A DNA stretch of 64,000 bases, taken from contig OY987298.1 in NCBI GenBank assembly GCA_963920635.1, forward strand, positions 38,037,787 to 38,101,786. Reading direction: 5' to 3'. The notes below the pieces were generated by a model that made no database searches, was not told the origin of the DNA, and worked only from the letters and a program-made list of their open reading frames with translations. Positions 45,316-57,235 of this stretch are shown one piece after another; position 1 is the first letter of the stretch, and each line of letters opens with the position of its first letter. The position numbers were made by a program, and so were the translations under genes. The DNA comes from Pseudeuparius sepicola. Its lineage: Eukaryota > Arthropoda > Insecta > Coleoptera > Anthribidae.

Positions 45316-45360
45316 ACCGTACTGATGATTGCCAAATAGCATGAAACACGTGTATGCGGT
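45316..45360 (+). ncRNA. Hammerhead ribozyme, satellite unit 6 (described in full)
   Basis: The parts in order are: stem I 5' strand ACCGUA (45316-45321); the core CUGAUGA (45322-45328); stem II UUGC-CAAAUA-GCAU (three Watson-Crick pairs, U-U at the base, loop CAAAUA); the core GAAA (45343-45346); a minimal stem III AC-ACGU-GU; the unpaired A45354, with predicted self-cleavage after it (GUA); and stem I 3' strand UGCGGU (45355-45360). Stem I forms six pairs including one G-U. All invariant core bases are present. Loop CAAAUA on stem II is, from memory, also seen in schistosome satellite hammerheads. This is a type I hammerhead with open stem I. In a tandem transcript, successive cleavages release a unit-length RNA with 5'-OH and 2',3'-cyclic phosphate ends, suitable for circularisation. 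The U-U base pair may reduce activity. Confidence 0.85.
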
Positions 45361-45641
45361 TACTAGTTTTTTCTTTTTGTTAACTTTGAGTGCTTGCCCA
45401 TTATCACCTTTTCTTGTAATTGTTACATTTACACTCGCTAATCTTACATCCTTATTGTCCTTGTATCTTGGGTTATGAAGATTTCCACGCAGGTCGCTTT
45501 AGCAGCCTCCGTGGCGATGTTAGTACAAGCTCCAAAATAGGGGATGTGCTGACTGAAGCTGCAAATGTGCTGTTGGCTCCTGTCTGGACTTCATTTGTTG
45601 CTTCCCAAATCATGCCTATCTTTTGATTTGGTTAATGTTAC

Positions 45642-45686
45642 ACCGTACTGATGATTGCCAAATAGCATGAAACACGTGTATGCGGT
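45642..45686 (+). ncRNA. Hammerhead ribozyme, satellite unit 7
   Basis: Identical motif, 326 bp from the previous plus-strand copy. Confidence 0.8.
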
Positions 45687-45778
45687 TACTAGTTTTTTCT
45701 TTTTGTTAACTTTGAGTGCTTGCCCATTATCACCTTTTCTTGTAATTGTTACATTTACACTCGCTAATCTTACATCCT

Positions 45779-45803
45779 TATATATATATATATATATATA
45801 TAT
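45779..45803. repeat. Right (TA)n boundary of the satellite array
   Basis: About 12 TA units follow the truncated last unit (…CATCCT) and run into TTGATTTTG. The (TA)n at 31710 is also followed by TTGATT. Confidence 0.9.
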
Positions 45804-47807
45804 TGATTTTGTGATTTATTCATTAATGCCAGAAATTTGGAGTAAATAAGTTTGTATAAATTATAACACACGTTGTATTCTAACAACTCACTTGGTGTCT
45901 TATGGTGTCTTCGAATCTTATAACTTATTTAATATTGACATGTTCCCAGTATATTTTTAAAATTATCTACAAACTTTTTTGTACTAGATATCTCCATTCG
46001 TTTAAAAAATAATATATTGTCCTGCAGGGAATCAAACTTTATCAAACTAAGAAAGGTTGTTCAATAGCAAAAAGTAATAAAATTGTTTAGTTGTGTTTAT
46101 GATATTTAAACATGTAATATGTAGTAGGTAAGTATACCATATACGTACTATACATTGTACTTTATCTTAGTGTACCTTTTAATTAAGGTATATAGATATA
46201 AATGATATATACAGGGTGCGATCGATAGTCCTAAGAAAACTATGGCCAAAAATTTAAGGACTCAACATTTTTAAACAATTATAGATTAGCTATTCAGCAT
46301 CAGATTAAGTGCATGTAAACCACTTTATTTTCAAGTTTTTAAAGCCTATAGTGTTTACTTTAATTTAACGTCATAATCGATTATTTAACTAGATCCTATA
46401 CCAATCACATATGTTACCAATAATTTTTCTCAAATTTTTACAGTAAATACTGAGCAAATTGGCAAGTGTTTCATATCAAATTAAATTGGATATGTCTATT
46501 TATTAAAAATGCGTCATTACAATTTGTTCCAGAAAAATTAATTTTTAATCTCAAGAGTGCCCAAATTTAGTCACATCGAAAATTTCAAAATTTTGCGTAC
46601 CTCTAGAAATAAAAAAATTACAGCGGTTGAAATATTTTTTTTTTGGCCACACTAGTGGCCATGGGCGGCAACTATCATTAGGTACGACAAAAGAAGGCCA
46701 CCCAGAAGATCGCACCCGCCACCGATTTTTTCGGCCAAAAAATAGCCGAGAATTTTATAAGCTTTCATACTTTAATAAAAAACTATGAAAACCTGCGTAA
46801 ATTATAATTTTTGGCAGAAGTGTTACTGAATTTATATATTAGAGTTTCTATGAACCTCAGTTTTATGCTTCTCAGATATCTGAGTAGGCACCCCAAATAT
46901 ATGCCGGATATTAAAAAAGCCCTGAATTTGTTCCGAAAGAGCTCGCGCGAGAACTGACTGACATCGATTTATATCCTACGTGATGGGAAAGGAAGCGCGG
47001 AACCAGTTATTGTCTAGTTCCCCGCCCCGCGGAGATTTCCATCGAAAATGGATGTCACGTACTGAAAAAGACCGGCTTCACTCGATTCTTGAAACGTTCA
47101 TGTCAAAAAACATTTTTCTGAAAGGACGCTTCCGCCTAGAATGGGGGGAAAGGAGGGGGATTGTGTTATGTCCCACGGAAGAAACAATTATTGTTTTAGT
47201 TATCATAGGACTTCAATTTTACATGCAAAGACTAATAATTGGAAAAACGCCTGATACTGAGGTCGAATTCGTTAAATCATTGAAGACTCAGAATTCAATC
47301 GGGTCTCATCTCATATCTCCAATATAAGAAAGTATCATCAGCGGGACGATGACTTTTTCGAGGGGAAATGTTATAGTTTACCGTATACATACTATAACGA
47401 TCCAAGCCCAGGCCTCCTAAGGTGCCGTAGAAAGGAAGCTATGTTTTGTTTAATTATTGTAATCCTGGTAATTTTAAAGTATTGATTGTATATTTTTTAA
47501 TACAAACTTTAGTCTGCAGCCACAGGTTCTTTTATGATAGTGTTTATGTAGACGAGGCTACACCAATAAAATTCTTTTTGATCCACTTTTCACTATCACC
47601 TGTTCTCGAAGCAAGGAAGGACAGTAAATAAGACGAGGGTTGGAGGGTTTGTCGGTTGCATAATAATTACTAAAATTGTTTCTTTTATTAGTTACGTTGC
47701 GGCTAGGACCCGACATCGTATATCGTATATAATAAGTGTTGGTACTACCGCAAAAGCTCTGACACCACAGGAAAACCTAGTAAAACCATACCAACCAAAG
47801 TGTCTAA
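45804..47807. other. Unassigned DNA
   Basis: A terminus-like TATACAGGGTGCGATCGATA occurs at 46209 and a possible mate, AGATCGCACCCGCC, at about 46708; together they may mark an old element of about 0.5 kb. A GC-richer block at 46925-47335 has a 115-codon frame (46980-47327) without a recognised domain; I do not call it a gene. Confidence 0.4.
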
Positions 47808-49370
47808 TAGTCTAAGAGCCAGCGTACATGTTCCAGTGATGATTTAGTTAAGGCCTATTTTTTGCAAGGATGTTGGGGGGGGGGGGCATAACCATGTGTC
47901 ATCCGCGAGGATTAACCCTGACTCCAGTGACTCCAGTCATAAGGGGGTGGTAAAAAAAATTTGCATCTTTTTATTATTTAGTTAAGGCTGAAATGTTTTC
48001 CAGTGCACCTCTGATGGCCCGCAATTATCGATATAATATTTGCAGAACGATCGGCCAGTCATAAGGGGGTGGCAGATCACCCCCAAGATGTCGATTGAGC
48101 AATGAACTTTTTATTATTTAGTTAAGTTTAATTTTTTAATATGTTGTTATGACAACTATTTCAAGTGTAAATGCCAATTTGCAGAACAAAATGGCGGTAT
48201 TAACACTCTGGCAGAACGATTCGAATGTTCCGTACGCGCGCCTTCATTGCGTACCATCAGTCGCAAAATAACTTTCCAATTATAGGGGTATGAAAAAGTG
48301 GTCTGAATGTTTTTTGTAGGAAATTTAATTCTCTACATAATAATAGATCTCTCGACATTTTTTCGAATTTCGTTTACTTTCTAAAATATAGTGAAGATAA
48401 AAAATAATTTGCAAATATTTTTTACATTCTGGCGCAAATTTAGTAGTAAAAAAAATAATTATGAGTTGACATTACGATGTTTTTTGAAATATTTTTATTT
48501 ATTTCGTGTATGTTAATGATTCAACGAACATTATTGTAGGTATATATTTTTCATTTATTTACATCGTAGAACTGTAACTGTTTTTATGGCAATCGATTTT
48601 CCACTATTATAATACTACAATTAAAATATTATATATCATATTTGGAGTGCTCAATCGACACTAATTATATTGTTCTGAAATTAGTGTCCTTATAAAAATC
48701 AGATACCACGAGTGCCACAAAAAAATTGATATTCGCGCGTGAATGTAAAAAATATTTGTACATTCTTTTTTATCTTCACTATATCTCAGAAAGTAAGCGA
48801 AATACGAAAAAATGTCAAGAGATCTATTATGTAGAGAATTAAATTTCGTACCACTTTTTCTTACCCCTTATAATTGCAAAGTTATTTTGCGACTGATGGT
48901 ACGCAATGAAGGCGCGCGTACGGATCAATCGAATCGTTCTGCCAGAGTGTTAATACCGCCATTTTGTTCTGCAAATTGGCACTTACACTTGAAATAGTTG
49001 TCATAAGTCATAACAACATATTAAAAAATTAAGGTTGACTAAATAATAAAAAGTTCATTGCTAACACGACATCTTGGGGGTGATCTGCCATCTGCCACCC
49101 CCTTATGACTGGCCAATCGTTCTGCAAATATTATATCGATAATTGCGGGCCATCAGAGGTGCACTGGAAAACATTTCAGCCTTAACTAAATAATAAAAAG
49201 GTGCAATTTTTTTACCAGTAAGGGGCGTTCTGCCACCCCCTTATGACTTTAGTCACTGGAGTCTGAGTTAATCCTCGCGGATGACACTTGGTTATGCCCC
49301 CTCAACATCCTTGCAAAAAATAGGCCTTAACTAAATCATCACTGGAACATGACCGCTGGCTCTTAGACTA
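47808..49370. mobile_element. 1.56-kb foldback element with ~620-bp arms
   Basis: The left arm starts TAGTCTAAGAGCC and runs through TGTTCCAGTGATGATTTAG, TTTTTTGCAAGGATG, GTCATAAGGGGGTGG (twice) and AATGGCGGTATTAACACTC. The right arm is its reverse complement and ends GGCTCTTAGACTA. The AT-rich loop is about 300 bp (48430-48745). A run of 11 G lies near 47875 in the left arm only. Non-coding. Confidence 0.85.
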
Positions 49371-49765
49371 AATAAAAAGATGCCACTGCCACTGCCAACG
49401 GTCTTCAGTATTGCCGTGCAGGATTTCCTGGGTATTTTCGGGAATCCTTGAGGGACTCGTCGGGCGCAGGAAGGGCGCAGTCTACGTGGGCCGGGTTTGG
49501 CCACGGTACGGGGAGTCTCCCCCGGGACCACGAGTGGTCGAGCTGCGTCCTGTAGCAAAGATACTAACTGCCAGCCAATCAAGCAGTGCATTTCTCGACA
49601 TCGAATGTCTTTCGGTCAGCAAGGCTGGTTTCTGGTTATGCTAACAAAGATTAAATTTTGCTGTACTGGAATATTTTAACTAAGGTTCAAAAGCAATTTC
49701 CTAATTTGTGTGGGTGTTCCCTTACAGATGAGAGGAGATAAATGCAAGTCGCCTGCATTTGAATA
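49371..49765. other. GC-richer unassigned spacer
   Basis: Short frames occur on both strands (49331-49591 and 49411-49644) without recognised domains. It could be single-copy DNA between two foldbacks. Confidence 0.35.
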
Positions 49766-49767
49766 TA

Positions 49768-50991
49768 CGTGTAACTGAACTGATGGTCAAAAATGAAACC
49801 ACGTATTCTTGGTCTCAAACTAAGGGCACTTCTTCATATATTTTTTTCTCCTACGGGCCATAGTTTTTATATACAGAGCGTAGAAGTTTAGGGAAAAATA
49901 CACATATTTCTTAGTATCTCTAGAAATATACGGGATAATTTCTTCAAACTTGGCGTGGCACATAAGCGGATGAGCCGCGTTAAACTTTAGGTTGACATGA
50001 AGCTTCTGAGGCTCCCAGTTGCGGAAATACAGGGTGTTATTAAGATTAATTAGTTCAGAAAAATATGAATAGCCTGCATAATCGCATTTTTAAATTTGTT
50101 TTGAGCGGTGAATCCAATGGTTAACAAAAAGTATCTCTTAGTACTTTTTCGTACTCGCAGCCGTTTCTTAATTATTTTCAAAGAACGGCAATGCTGCAAT
50201 AAACAAGTCATTTTAAGAATAATTCTAGCAATCTGTGGATAGTGTGGATGTCAATTAAACATCGCATTATTTGATTAATTTGGTTGTCAACTTTGCACTT
50301 TAGAATCAATATTTTGAAAAATAATATTTTTATTCGAAGAATTGACTGACATGCACTTTTGCCAATGGCAATAATAAACATGCGGAAACGCTTAGTTGCG
50401 AGCATTGAAAGAGACGGCGGTCATTTCTAACATGTAATAATTTACTAATTTTCTAATAGCATAATGTTTTTTATTATCGTTTTTGCTTTCGTCTTTTGTT
50501 AAATAAAGTTTAATTGACATCCACAGATTGCTAGATTTATTCTTAAAATGACTTGTTTATTGCAGCATTGCCGTTCTTTGAAAATAATTAAGAAACGGCT
50601 GCGAATATGAAAAAATACTAAGAGATACTTTTTGTTAAGCATTGGATTCACCACTCAAAACAAATTTAAAAATGCAATTATACAGAGTATTCATATTTTT
50701 CTGAACTAATTAATTTTAGTAACACCCTGTATCTCCGCAACTGGGGGCCTCATAAGCTTTATATCAACCTTAAGTTTGACGGCTCATCTGCTCATGTGAC
50801 ACGCCAAGTTTGAAGAAAATATCTCGTATATTTCTAGAGATACTAAGAAATATGTGTATTTTTCTCTAAACTTCTACGCTCTGTATAAAAAAAACTATGC
50901 CCGTAGGAGAAAAAATATATGAAGAAGTGTCATTATTTTGACACCAAGAATACGTGGTTTCATTTTTGACCATCAGTTCAGTTACACCAGG
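49768..50991. mobile_element. 1.22-kb foldback element with ~490-bp arms
   Basis: The left arm (GTGTAACTGAACTGATGGTC, then CCACGTATTCTTGG, TAGAAATATACGGGATAAT, GCAATGCTGCAATAAACAAG, ATTGACATCC-type words) is mirrored on the right and ends CAGTTACACCAG-GTATA. Inside each arm is a second terminus, TACAGGGTGTTATTAA and TTAGTAACACCCTGTA. This suggests one element nested in another before the palindrome was fixed. Confidence 0.85.
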
Positions 50992-51058
50992 TATATACTA
51001 CATTTCAGTACAAACGAGTCTAAGGATTATTATTTATACTGTTTAGCCTTCAGCTATA

Positions 51059-51408
51059 CAAGGTGGTGACAATTTCAATGCCCACTATTTGTATCTCGGC
51101 TGTGGTTGCTCGAAATTTAGGGGGCCTAGAACATTTCTGAAACCGGCATCGAGTTGGTCATGACCAAGAACCTAAAACTACCAAGTTTCATTAAATTCGG
51201 GTATTCGATGTGAAAAATATAAAGTTTTGAAAAAATCTGATTGTGCCGTTTTGTGAGTATAAATCACGAACGAATCAAGATATCTGAGATTTAATAACAG
51301 AATATTGTAGAGGGTATGATAGAGCAACTTTTGTCTAATTTGACCGGTGTTGTATCTTTCATAGTTTCCGAGATACCAATGGTGGGCATCGAAATTGTCA
51401 CCACCGTG
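51059..51408. mobile_element. TA-flanked MITE (350 bp)
   Basis: The termini are TA-CAAGGTGGTGACAATTTCA and TGAAATTGTC-type mate …ATTGTCACCACCGTG-TA, followed by ATGCCCAC/GTGGGCAT. TA duplications are at 51057-51058 and 51409-51410. The middle is non-coding. Confidence 0.85.
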
Positions 51409-51410
51409 TA

Positions 51411-53825
51411 TAGGTACCCCACACTGTAGAAAGGCGTGTTGGGATGGAATAGCACGCGACGCACTCCCAGCGCTAAACAGGATTAATAGCAAATGAAAAG
51501 ATGCACTAAAATGATGGACTTTCAACACTAAAAAGATAACCTCAAAAAAGTTAAGAATAAAGGCCCATCACCTAACCACCTAATAATTGCGCAAGGGGCG
51601 CCCTCTGTAAGTTACGTAGAAATTAACATTTCAGCTTATTTTCCATCTTTAAAAACACAGCTGTGTCAAATTTCAGTTCAGCAGCTTAATATTATTTGGG
51701 AGATATTGCCATAATTCAATTTCAAAAAGAGAACTTCAACGCCCTGTATATCAGAAACAAAGAACTTTAGGCCCTATGTTTACATGAGCAACTCACCTTA
51801 AAAGGACATTTTCTATCATCTGTGAAAGTTTCTCCTAAACAAACCGGAACACCCTCTATGTATACATACTTTAGCATACCTTACACCATTGTATATTGTT
51901 AAGATTGTAATATTGCCATAAATAAAATATAGAAGACTAGATATTCTAGATATTCTAGAGTTTTATTGCATGTTCTGCTTTTCTGTGTCGCGTCTTCTAC
52001 AATAACGAAGTGAGATTTCTATCACAGATTACTATTTCTATCTATTGCCATTTGACACTTTACAGGGTGAACCAACTATAAGTTGCCAAACCAATTACTT
52101 TAAAACGATCGTTTATTAAAAATCACCCATTACTTCGATTTGGTTTTTGAGAATAAAACTGGTTGAAATATACTTCATACCTCGCGATTTTTGAAATATG
52201 TGGTGCGGCAGAGATAGACCAAGTCAGTTATATTCTCATTAAAAAGAATATGTTGACTATACTTGTTACAGTTCTGTTCCAGCGGAAGTGGTCCTAGCTA
52301 GAAATTCCACGTCACGTTGCTAAAAAGCTTAACGAATAGAAGTTTGGGAAGTACCCACTTCTGTTCCACAGAGCGCATTTTACAAGAAGCTCCTTAATTA
52401 CCGCATTAGATTAACGACTGAAATTAAAACTTTAATTACTGTTTGCGTTTTTAGGACTAGCGAAGTATTTTTATAGTTTGGTAAGTCATCCTGGTTTTAA
52501 TTATGTTACATCGCTTGCTGCACACAAGGAGGATTAAAACCAAACAATTGGAAATAATTAATTTCGTGCGACTTACTTAGTTTTTCCATTATTTTCCATA
52601 TAAGATAAAGTTAGGTTATTGAAAAGCAAGTTCTGATAATGATCTTGTAAATGAAATAAAACTATACAGGCTGTCTGTGTGTTCAACCTAATTAAAAAGA
52701 AATAAAACAACACTGGTGAACCCTTAACCTTTGAGACATAAAAACTGATATCAAAAAAAGAAAAAAATTAGGAAGGAGCAACGAAATCTTTGCAAATGGA
52801 TGGTGATAAAAGCCGCCTTCATTTCAACTTTTAAATTTAAAAGACCACAGCCTTTATTTAACGAAATCACAAAATCTTTTTATTATAGGCATTTATATGC
52901 TCCTTTGTTCCGATTCGCTATTTAGCTTGTCTCCTTTCTTAACATTCTCTACGGGACCCTCGTTCCACGTCCCCACCCTATCAATACAAAACTCGGGGTA
53001 ACTTACGTGTCGGCAAACTTGGAAATGAGAATAAAATGGAAATGAAAAAGAAATTAACCGTGCTGGGCCTCAGCCCAGAGCCACGACGGGCGAAACATAA
53101 CTTATTTGCTTACCGCGCAAAATAAATGTTGACCTTCTCGCTTTTGCCACCCCAAGTTTAATCTCAGGTTTCCGCGGTTTGTTTTTCACCCATTGTGTTT
53201 TCTTTGATGGGATTCCGAGATAAAGTTACAGGGACTTCCCCTTTGTAGGGATAGTGTTTCCGGTGGATGTCGAAAACATATCGCACCAACCCACTCAGAC
53301 GTTGTCACAACTTTGAAGGTCACAATTGGTCCAGTACTAGCTGCAATAGCCAGCAGCAATTCACCAGTCAACCAGGTATTAAATCGATATCAACCAATCA
53401 TAGTCGAGCTTTCTCCGGCATGTATACCTACCTATTGTAACGTACTTAAATATTAAGCAAACCTTGAATTTATTTTATTCCAAAAGCTTAGTATTACCTA
53501 TCAAATTATTTTCACCGTTTATCAAAATATCCGCTGGCAGCTTTTACACGTTGAAAAACAAATTATACCTATACTGTTTTGTATGTAACTGTATGTCCAT
53601 ATCGACCTTGAATGATTGAGCACTCCGTCGTGCTCAACCCTCGTTCTCGTACGATATGCACTCAAACTACTTTGTGCCGAAGAACTAAAAATTCGAAAAA
53701 CTAATTTTCCAGACTAGTACACCGACATGCATCTATACCTAGTGCCGTTCTTGTCATGTGTGAAACCGATTTTCTGAAAATTCTATGAAATGATTTTTTC
53801 ACTTATAACCTGATATATGGTTAGC
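51411..53825. other. Unassigned DNA with a GC-richer block
   Basis: The block 53040-53400 is GC-richer and has a 61-codon minus-strand frame (53186-53371) with a hydrophobic start. No family was recognised. It also holds a small hairpin, CTGGGCCTCAGCCCAG, at about 53064. Confidence 0.4.
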
Positions 53826-53827
53826 TA

Positions 53828-54822
53828 CAGCGTGTACGGTTTTTCATGTTAACACCCCTAAAAATCTAAGTACTTAGGTAGGATGGGGAATTGAACAGGG
53901 CAATGTTTTTATAGATATGTCCCTGAAAGTTCATGGTTTGCGAATTATTGGTTTGGAATTGACAAATCCCGGCCTATTGCGATTTTTTAAAGGAGTGCGT
54001 TTTTCGAAAAAACATATTAGGCATTTTTGTTGAAAATCTGACTACACCAAATCAGGATACACCAAACCCCCCTGCAAGGTGTTGAAGTTGAGCAAAATAG
54101 GAATTTTAGAGGCATCTGGCCAGTCAAGAAGTGTGCCATGGAATACTTCGAAACAGTTGAATGATGAACAGGGCCACTCACAATGTTGATAGGCAAAGAT
54201 CCAATAAAAATATACAAGGTGTCCTTATCTGTGTCAACTCAATATGCTGAATTTTTGAAACTTTATCGAGTATATCAAAACCACCCCAGACACTATAAAC
54301 GAACTAAGTCTAAAAATACAGAAGTCTGTCAGTCGGTAAGTCCATATAAGTTAAGATGGGTAGTGTGCTACAACACGAAGGCAGAGACTTTGTTGAGAAA
54401 GGTATAATAACTTAAATTGGTTTTTATTTGTTGGTTGGCATGTTCTTAAAAAATAAATTACTTATGTGTTTATTAATATCTTTTAGATAATTCCAGTGCA
54501 TTCTTGAACACCAGTTTGAGGGGTACTGTTGACTATCCAACTATTTTTAAGTAATTCTGTGGCACATTTGACTCGCCAGATGGTTTTAATTAATGCTGGG
54601 GCGTCAGATTTTAAACAAAAAATGCCTAATATCGTTTTTCGAAAAACGCACCCTCTTAAAAATAGCATAGTAAGCCAGGATTTCGCGGCAATGCCAAACC
54701 AATATTTCGCAAATGATGACCGTTCAGGACGTATCTATAAAAAAATGCCCCGTTCAATTCCCCCAGCGTACTTGGATTTTGGATTTTCACGGGTGTTAAC
54801 ATGAAAAACCAGATACACTGTG
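53828..54822. mobile_element. TA-flanked foldback element
   Basis: The ends TACAGCGTGTACGG and a mate near 54810-54824 enclose TTTTTCATGTTAACACCC and its complement GGGTGTTAACATGAAAAA. GGGGAATTGAACAGGG, TTTGCGAATTATTGGTTTGG and CCGGCC-side words are mirrored further in. The inner module (GTTGAAGTTGAGCAAAATAG, GCATCTGGCCAGTCAAG) is shared with the elements at 33692, 37059 and 60679. Confidence 0.75.
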
Positions 54823-54858
54823 TATCTTGTGGTTACATTATTATAATTTACAGATATA

Positions 54859-55185
54859 CAGCGTAATCAGTTAAGGGCGGCCCTCGGCCGTTTCTCGGGA
54901 ACTATGCAAGCTAGAAAGATGCGGTAAAAAAATTGTTTATAAAAGTGACCCAAATAATTTCAATGAAAATGTTTTCAAGTTCCTTCGTTTGCCGCCAGGG
55001 GGCGAATTCGCCATGTTGTTGTATAAAACTGTCTTTTGCTCCACAAATCGCCTACCTTATCTGGACCTGAAATAGTAAATGAACGAACGGCAAACGAAAT
55101 AACTTGAAAACATTTTCATTGAAATTATTTGGGTCACTTTTATTAATGTTTACTGGCTGAGGGCCGCCCTTAACTGATCACGCTG
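54859..55185. mobile_element. TA-flanked MITE (327 bp)
   Basis: The termini are TA-CAGCGTAATCAGTTAAGGGC and GCCCTTAACTGATCACGCTG-TA. Longer arms include AAAAGTGACCCAAATAATTT and AAATTATTTGGGTCACTTTT. Non-coding. Confidence 0.9.
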
Positions 55186-55686
55186 TATAAGAAAGTATAC
55201 CTACCAAGGCAATAAGTTATTTTTAAAACGATTTTTATTTTTTTAGCAGAACGCAGGACTGCGGAATAATATAACCATGCTTTTAAATTTAGTATAAATG
55301 CTCCTACACCTATAGTTTAATATTATGTATAACTTTTGTAAATTTAAATTTTTGCTTAGCTTGCTACGATTAATAGAGGACCCAAAATAACTAGGAAAGT
55401 ATAACGTATTTTTTAAGCATATCCTATACGGGGTGACTCCACAGCATATATTATTATGCAAATATAGCAAAAATCTCATATTCTCGAGTACTCTCTATGA
55501 GTATGAAGAGTAGGTAGTGTAGAGTATTAATTACCCTAGTCTAATTGCTCTATCTCATTCACTCTTCACAATGAAATTAGAAAAATTTTAAAAATCATGT
55601 CAAACTAAACAGATTTTTTGTTACTTTAATATCTCCAAGAACTTTTGAAAAAGGTATTAGTTCACTCAACAATAGTGTCTATAGTA
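55186..55686. other. Unassigned AT-rich spacer
   Basis: Nothing was recognised. Confidence 0.5.
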
Positions 55687-56759
55687 TACAGCGTGTCCAT
55701 TTAGTATTCCCTTCTTCGATTGTGACTATACTTTTAAGGATAAAAAAAATCGGTTCGGGGGATCCAAATAAGGGAAGATGGAGCACATTTTAAAATTAGT
55801 TTGGTATATACAGGGTGTTCCAAAAAAGTGTGGCGACAAAAAAATAATTTTTTTTAAATGGAATGACCCGATTTTTTTTTATCGCAAATGAAGCATATCA
55901 AAGTACAGTATACATCCCTAAATTATTTCCGCTTCCATCTGCGGCGTTGCCAAGTTATAATTTTTTTATTGTATTTTTTGCTAAATATCGACCCTTCATT
56001 AATATTGCTATATTTTTCTTTCGGCTTAATTTTTTCTCTTGAAACTTTGGTTGTGGATTTACACTTAACCATTTTATTAATAACTAAGACCCAAGTTGAA
56101 AATTTTTGTACAGGATGTTTCACTTTTTTCCGCCAAAACTCCGACATTTTCAAACTTAATTTACTATTTTTTTTTCAAATGGAACACCCTATATCTAACA
56201 TTTCTATTGGATAGAGCATTCATTCAGCTTTAATTTGATACCTAATACAGTACCTCTATCTCTAGCGGTTTTTTCAAAAATCCAGTATAAACAGAAAATT
56301 TGCAACTTTTTTACTTATTACATACACGCAAATTACTCGAGAATCAAACTTGTACTTATTTAAAAAGCTGCATATCAAAAAAGCGTTAGTACCAGTTACA
56401 ATCTGTAGTTTACCATATTTTTGTATACCTACTACACCTGCATAAATAAAATATTAAAACAAAAAGTTAAAAGTTTTAGGAGAACTCATAGGTGGCCATG
56501 GTTTGGTTTCTAGTTTGACATTTGGTAAATATTTCATTTGCTGCTTGTATTCTGTGTTCGTTGTTTAATTTCAAACAGCAAAAAGTTGTCACAAAATGAA
56601 TTATTGTAAATATGACTTGATAAGTATGATTTACGTAATTGGTGAATGTTTTGGAAATTGTTTTTGGCATCTCGAGTTTATGCTCAAAAATTCCCAGATA
56701 GAAGGCATCCTGATACCAGAATGCTGCAGAACTTAAAGGAGCGATTCGATATTCGATCG

Positions 56760-57225
56760 CACAGGAAATGTTGCATATGAAAAACAAACTAGAACAAATC
56801 TAGAAAATCAGTTTTCTGTAACATTGGCTGTTGTGGAACACCCTAAGATAAGTGTAAGACAACTGAGTCGGGATTTAGAAATAAAAAAGTCCTCAGTAGG
56901 ACAATGCCTTAGGCGTAACAAATTTCACCCATACCATGTGCAGTTACACCAGGAATTGAATGATAACGACTTTCAGAAAAGAGTAACTTTTTGTACATGG
57001 GCACAAGGTCGAGCAGCGGAGGATGAAATTTTTTTTAAATTTGTTTTATTTGCCGATGAATCTACATTCCACAGAAATGGTTTTGTAAATAGACATAATT
57101 TTCATTTTTATGATAAGCAAAACCCTCATAAGATTTTTGTGAATAATTTTCAACACAACTGGAGTATTACTGTTTGGGGAGGATTAGTCCATAATTTTGT
57201 AATTGGTCATCCTTATTTTTTTTTT
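56760..57225 (+). pseudogene. Mariner-type transposase relic, left arm
   Basis: The plus frame reads EHPKISVRQLSRDLEI, a helix-turn-helix recognition region typical of this group, then KKSSVGQCLRRNKFHPYH and FQKRVTFCTWAQGR. It then has FVLFADESTFHRNGF, which contains the first catalytic Asp of the DDE/D triad, NRHNFHFYDKQNPH, and SITVWGG. The second and third catalytic Asp are missing because the palindrome centre is reached at about 57230. In the arm upstream of 56800 the frame is shifted and carries a stop. The protein cannot be active, but the identity with insect Tc1/mariner-like proteins carrying RNGFVNRHN is clear from motif order. Confidence 0.75.
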
Positions 57226-57235
57226 TTTAAAATCG

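Larger units (their letters stand above)
43276..45778. repeat. Hammerhead-ribozyme satellite (retrozyme-like) tandem array with a central inversion
   Basis: The left part holds five full units of 326, 356, 326, 356 and 326 bp on the minus strand, giving a 682-bp two-unit higher-order period. The 30-bp difference is a local duplication of ATAACCCAAGATACAAG plus neighbouring bases. Near 45020-45045 the sequence reverses (AAAACTAGTAAAAAG, then CTAGTTTTTTC), and two full 326-bp units plus a partial follow on the plus strand. Units are almost identical; the first differs by one base near 43449. Every full unit carries one 45-nt hammerhead. A 68- or 78-codon open frame in each unit has no known domain and is probably incidental. 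Confidence 0.92.

Noticed and set aside
43395..45626. Repeated 68/78-codon frames conserved in all satellite units
   Set aside because: Units are nearly identical copies, so conservation is not evidence of selection. There is no domain, and unit length differs by a 30-bp duplication that happens to keep the frame.
43276..45778. CRISPR array
   Set aside because: Units are over 300 bp with no short repeat plus variable spacer pattern, and the context is eukaryotic.
46980..47327. 115-codon frame in a GC-richer block as a host gene
   Set aside because: No recognisable domain, no splice sites bounding it and no similarity I can name. Left as unassigned.
47325..47360. CUGAUGA on the minus strand near 47340
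   Set aside because: The downstream sequence lacks GAAA and a closing stem.
47900..49370. Protein-coding genes in foldback arms
   Set aside because: Frames are short, mirrored in both arms and without domains.
51178..51528. 116-codon minus-strand frame with a hydrophobic start (signal-peptide-like)
   Set aside because: It runs across the right terminus of the MITE at 51059-51408, so its two halves have different origins.
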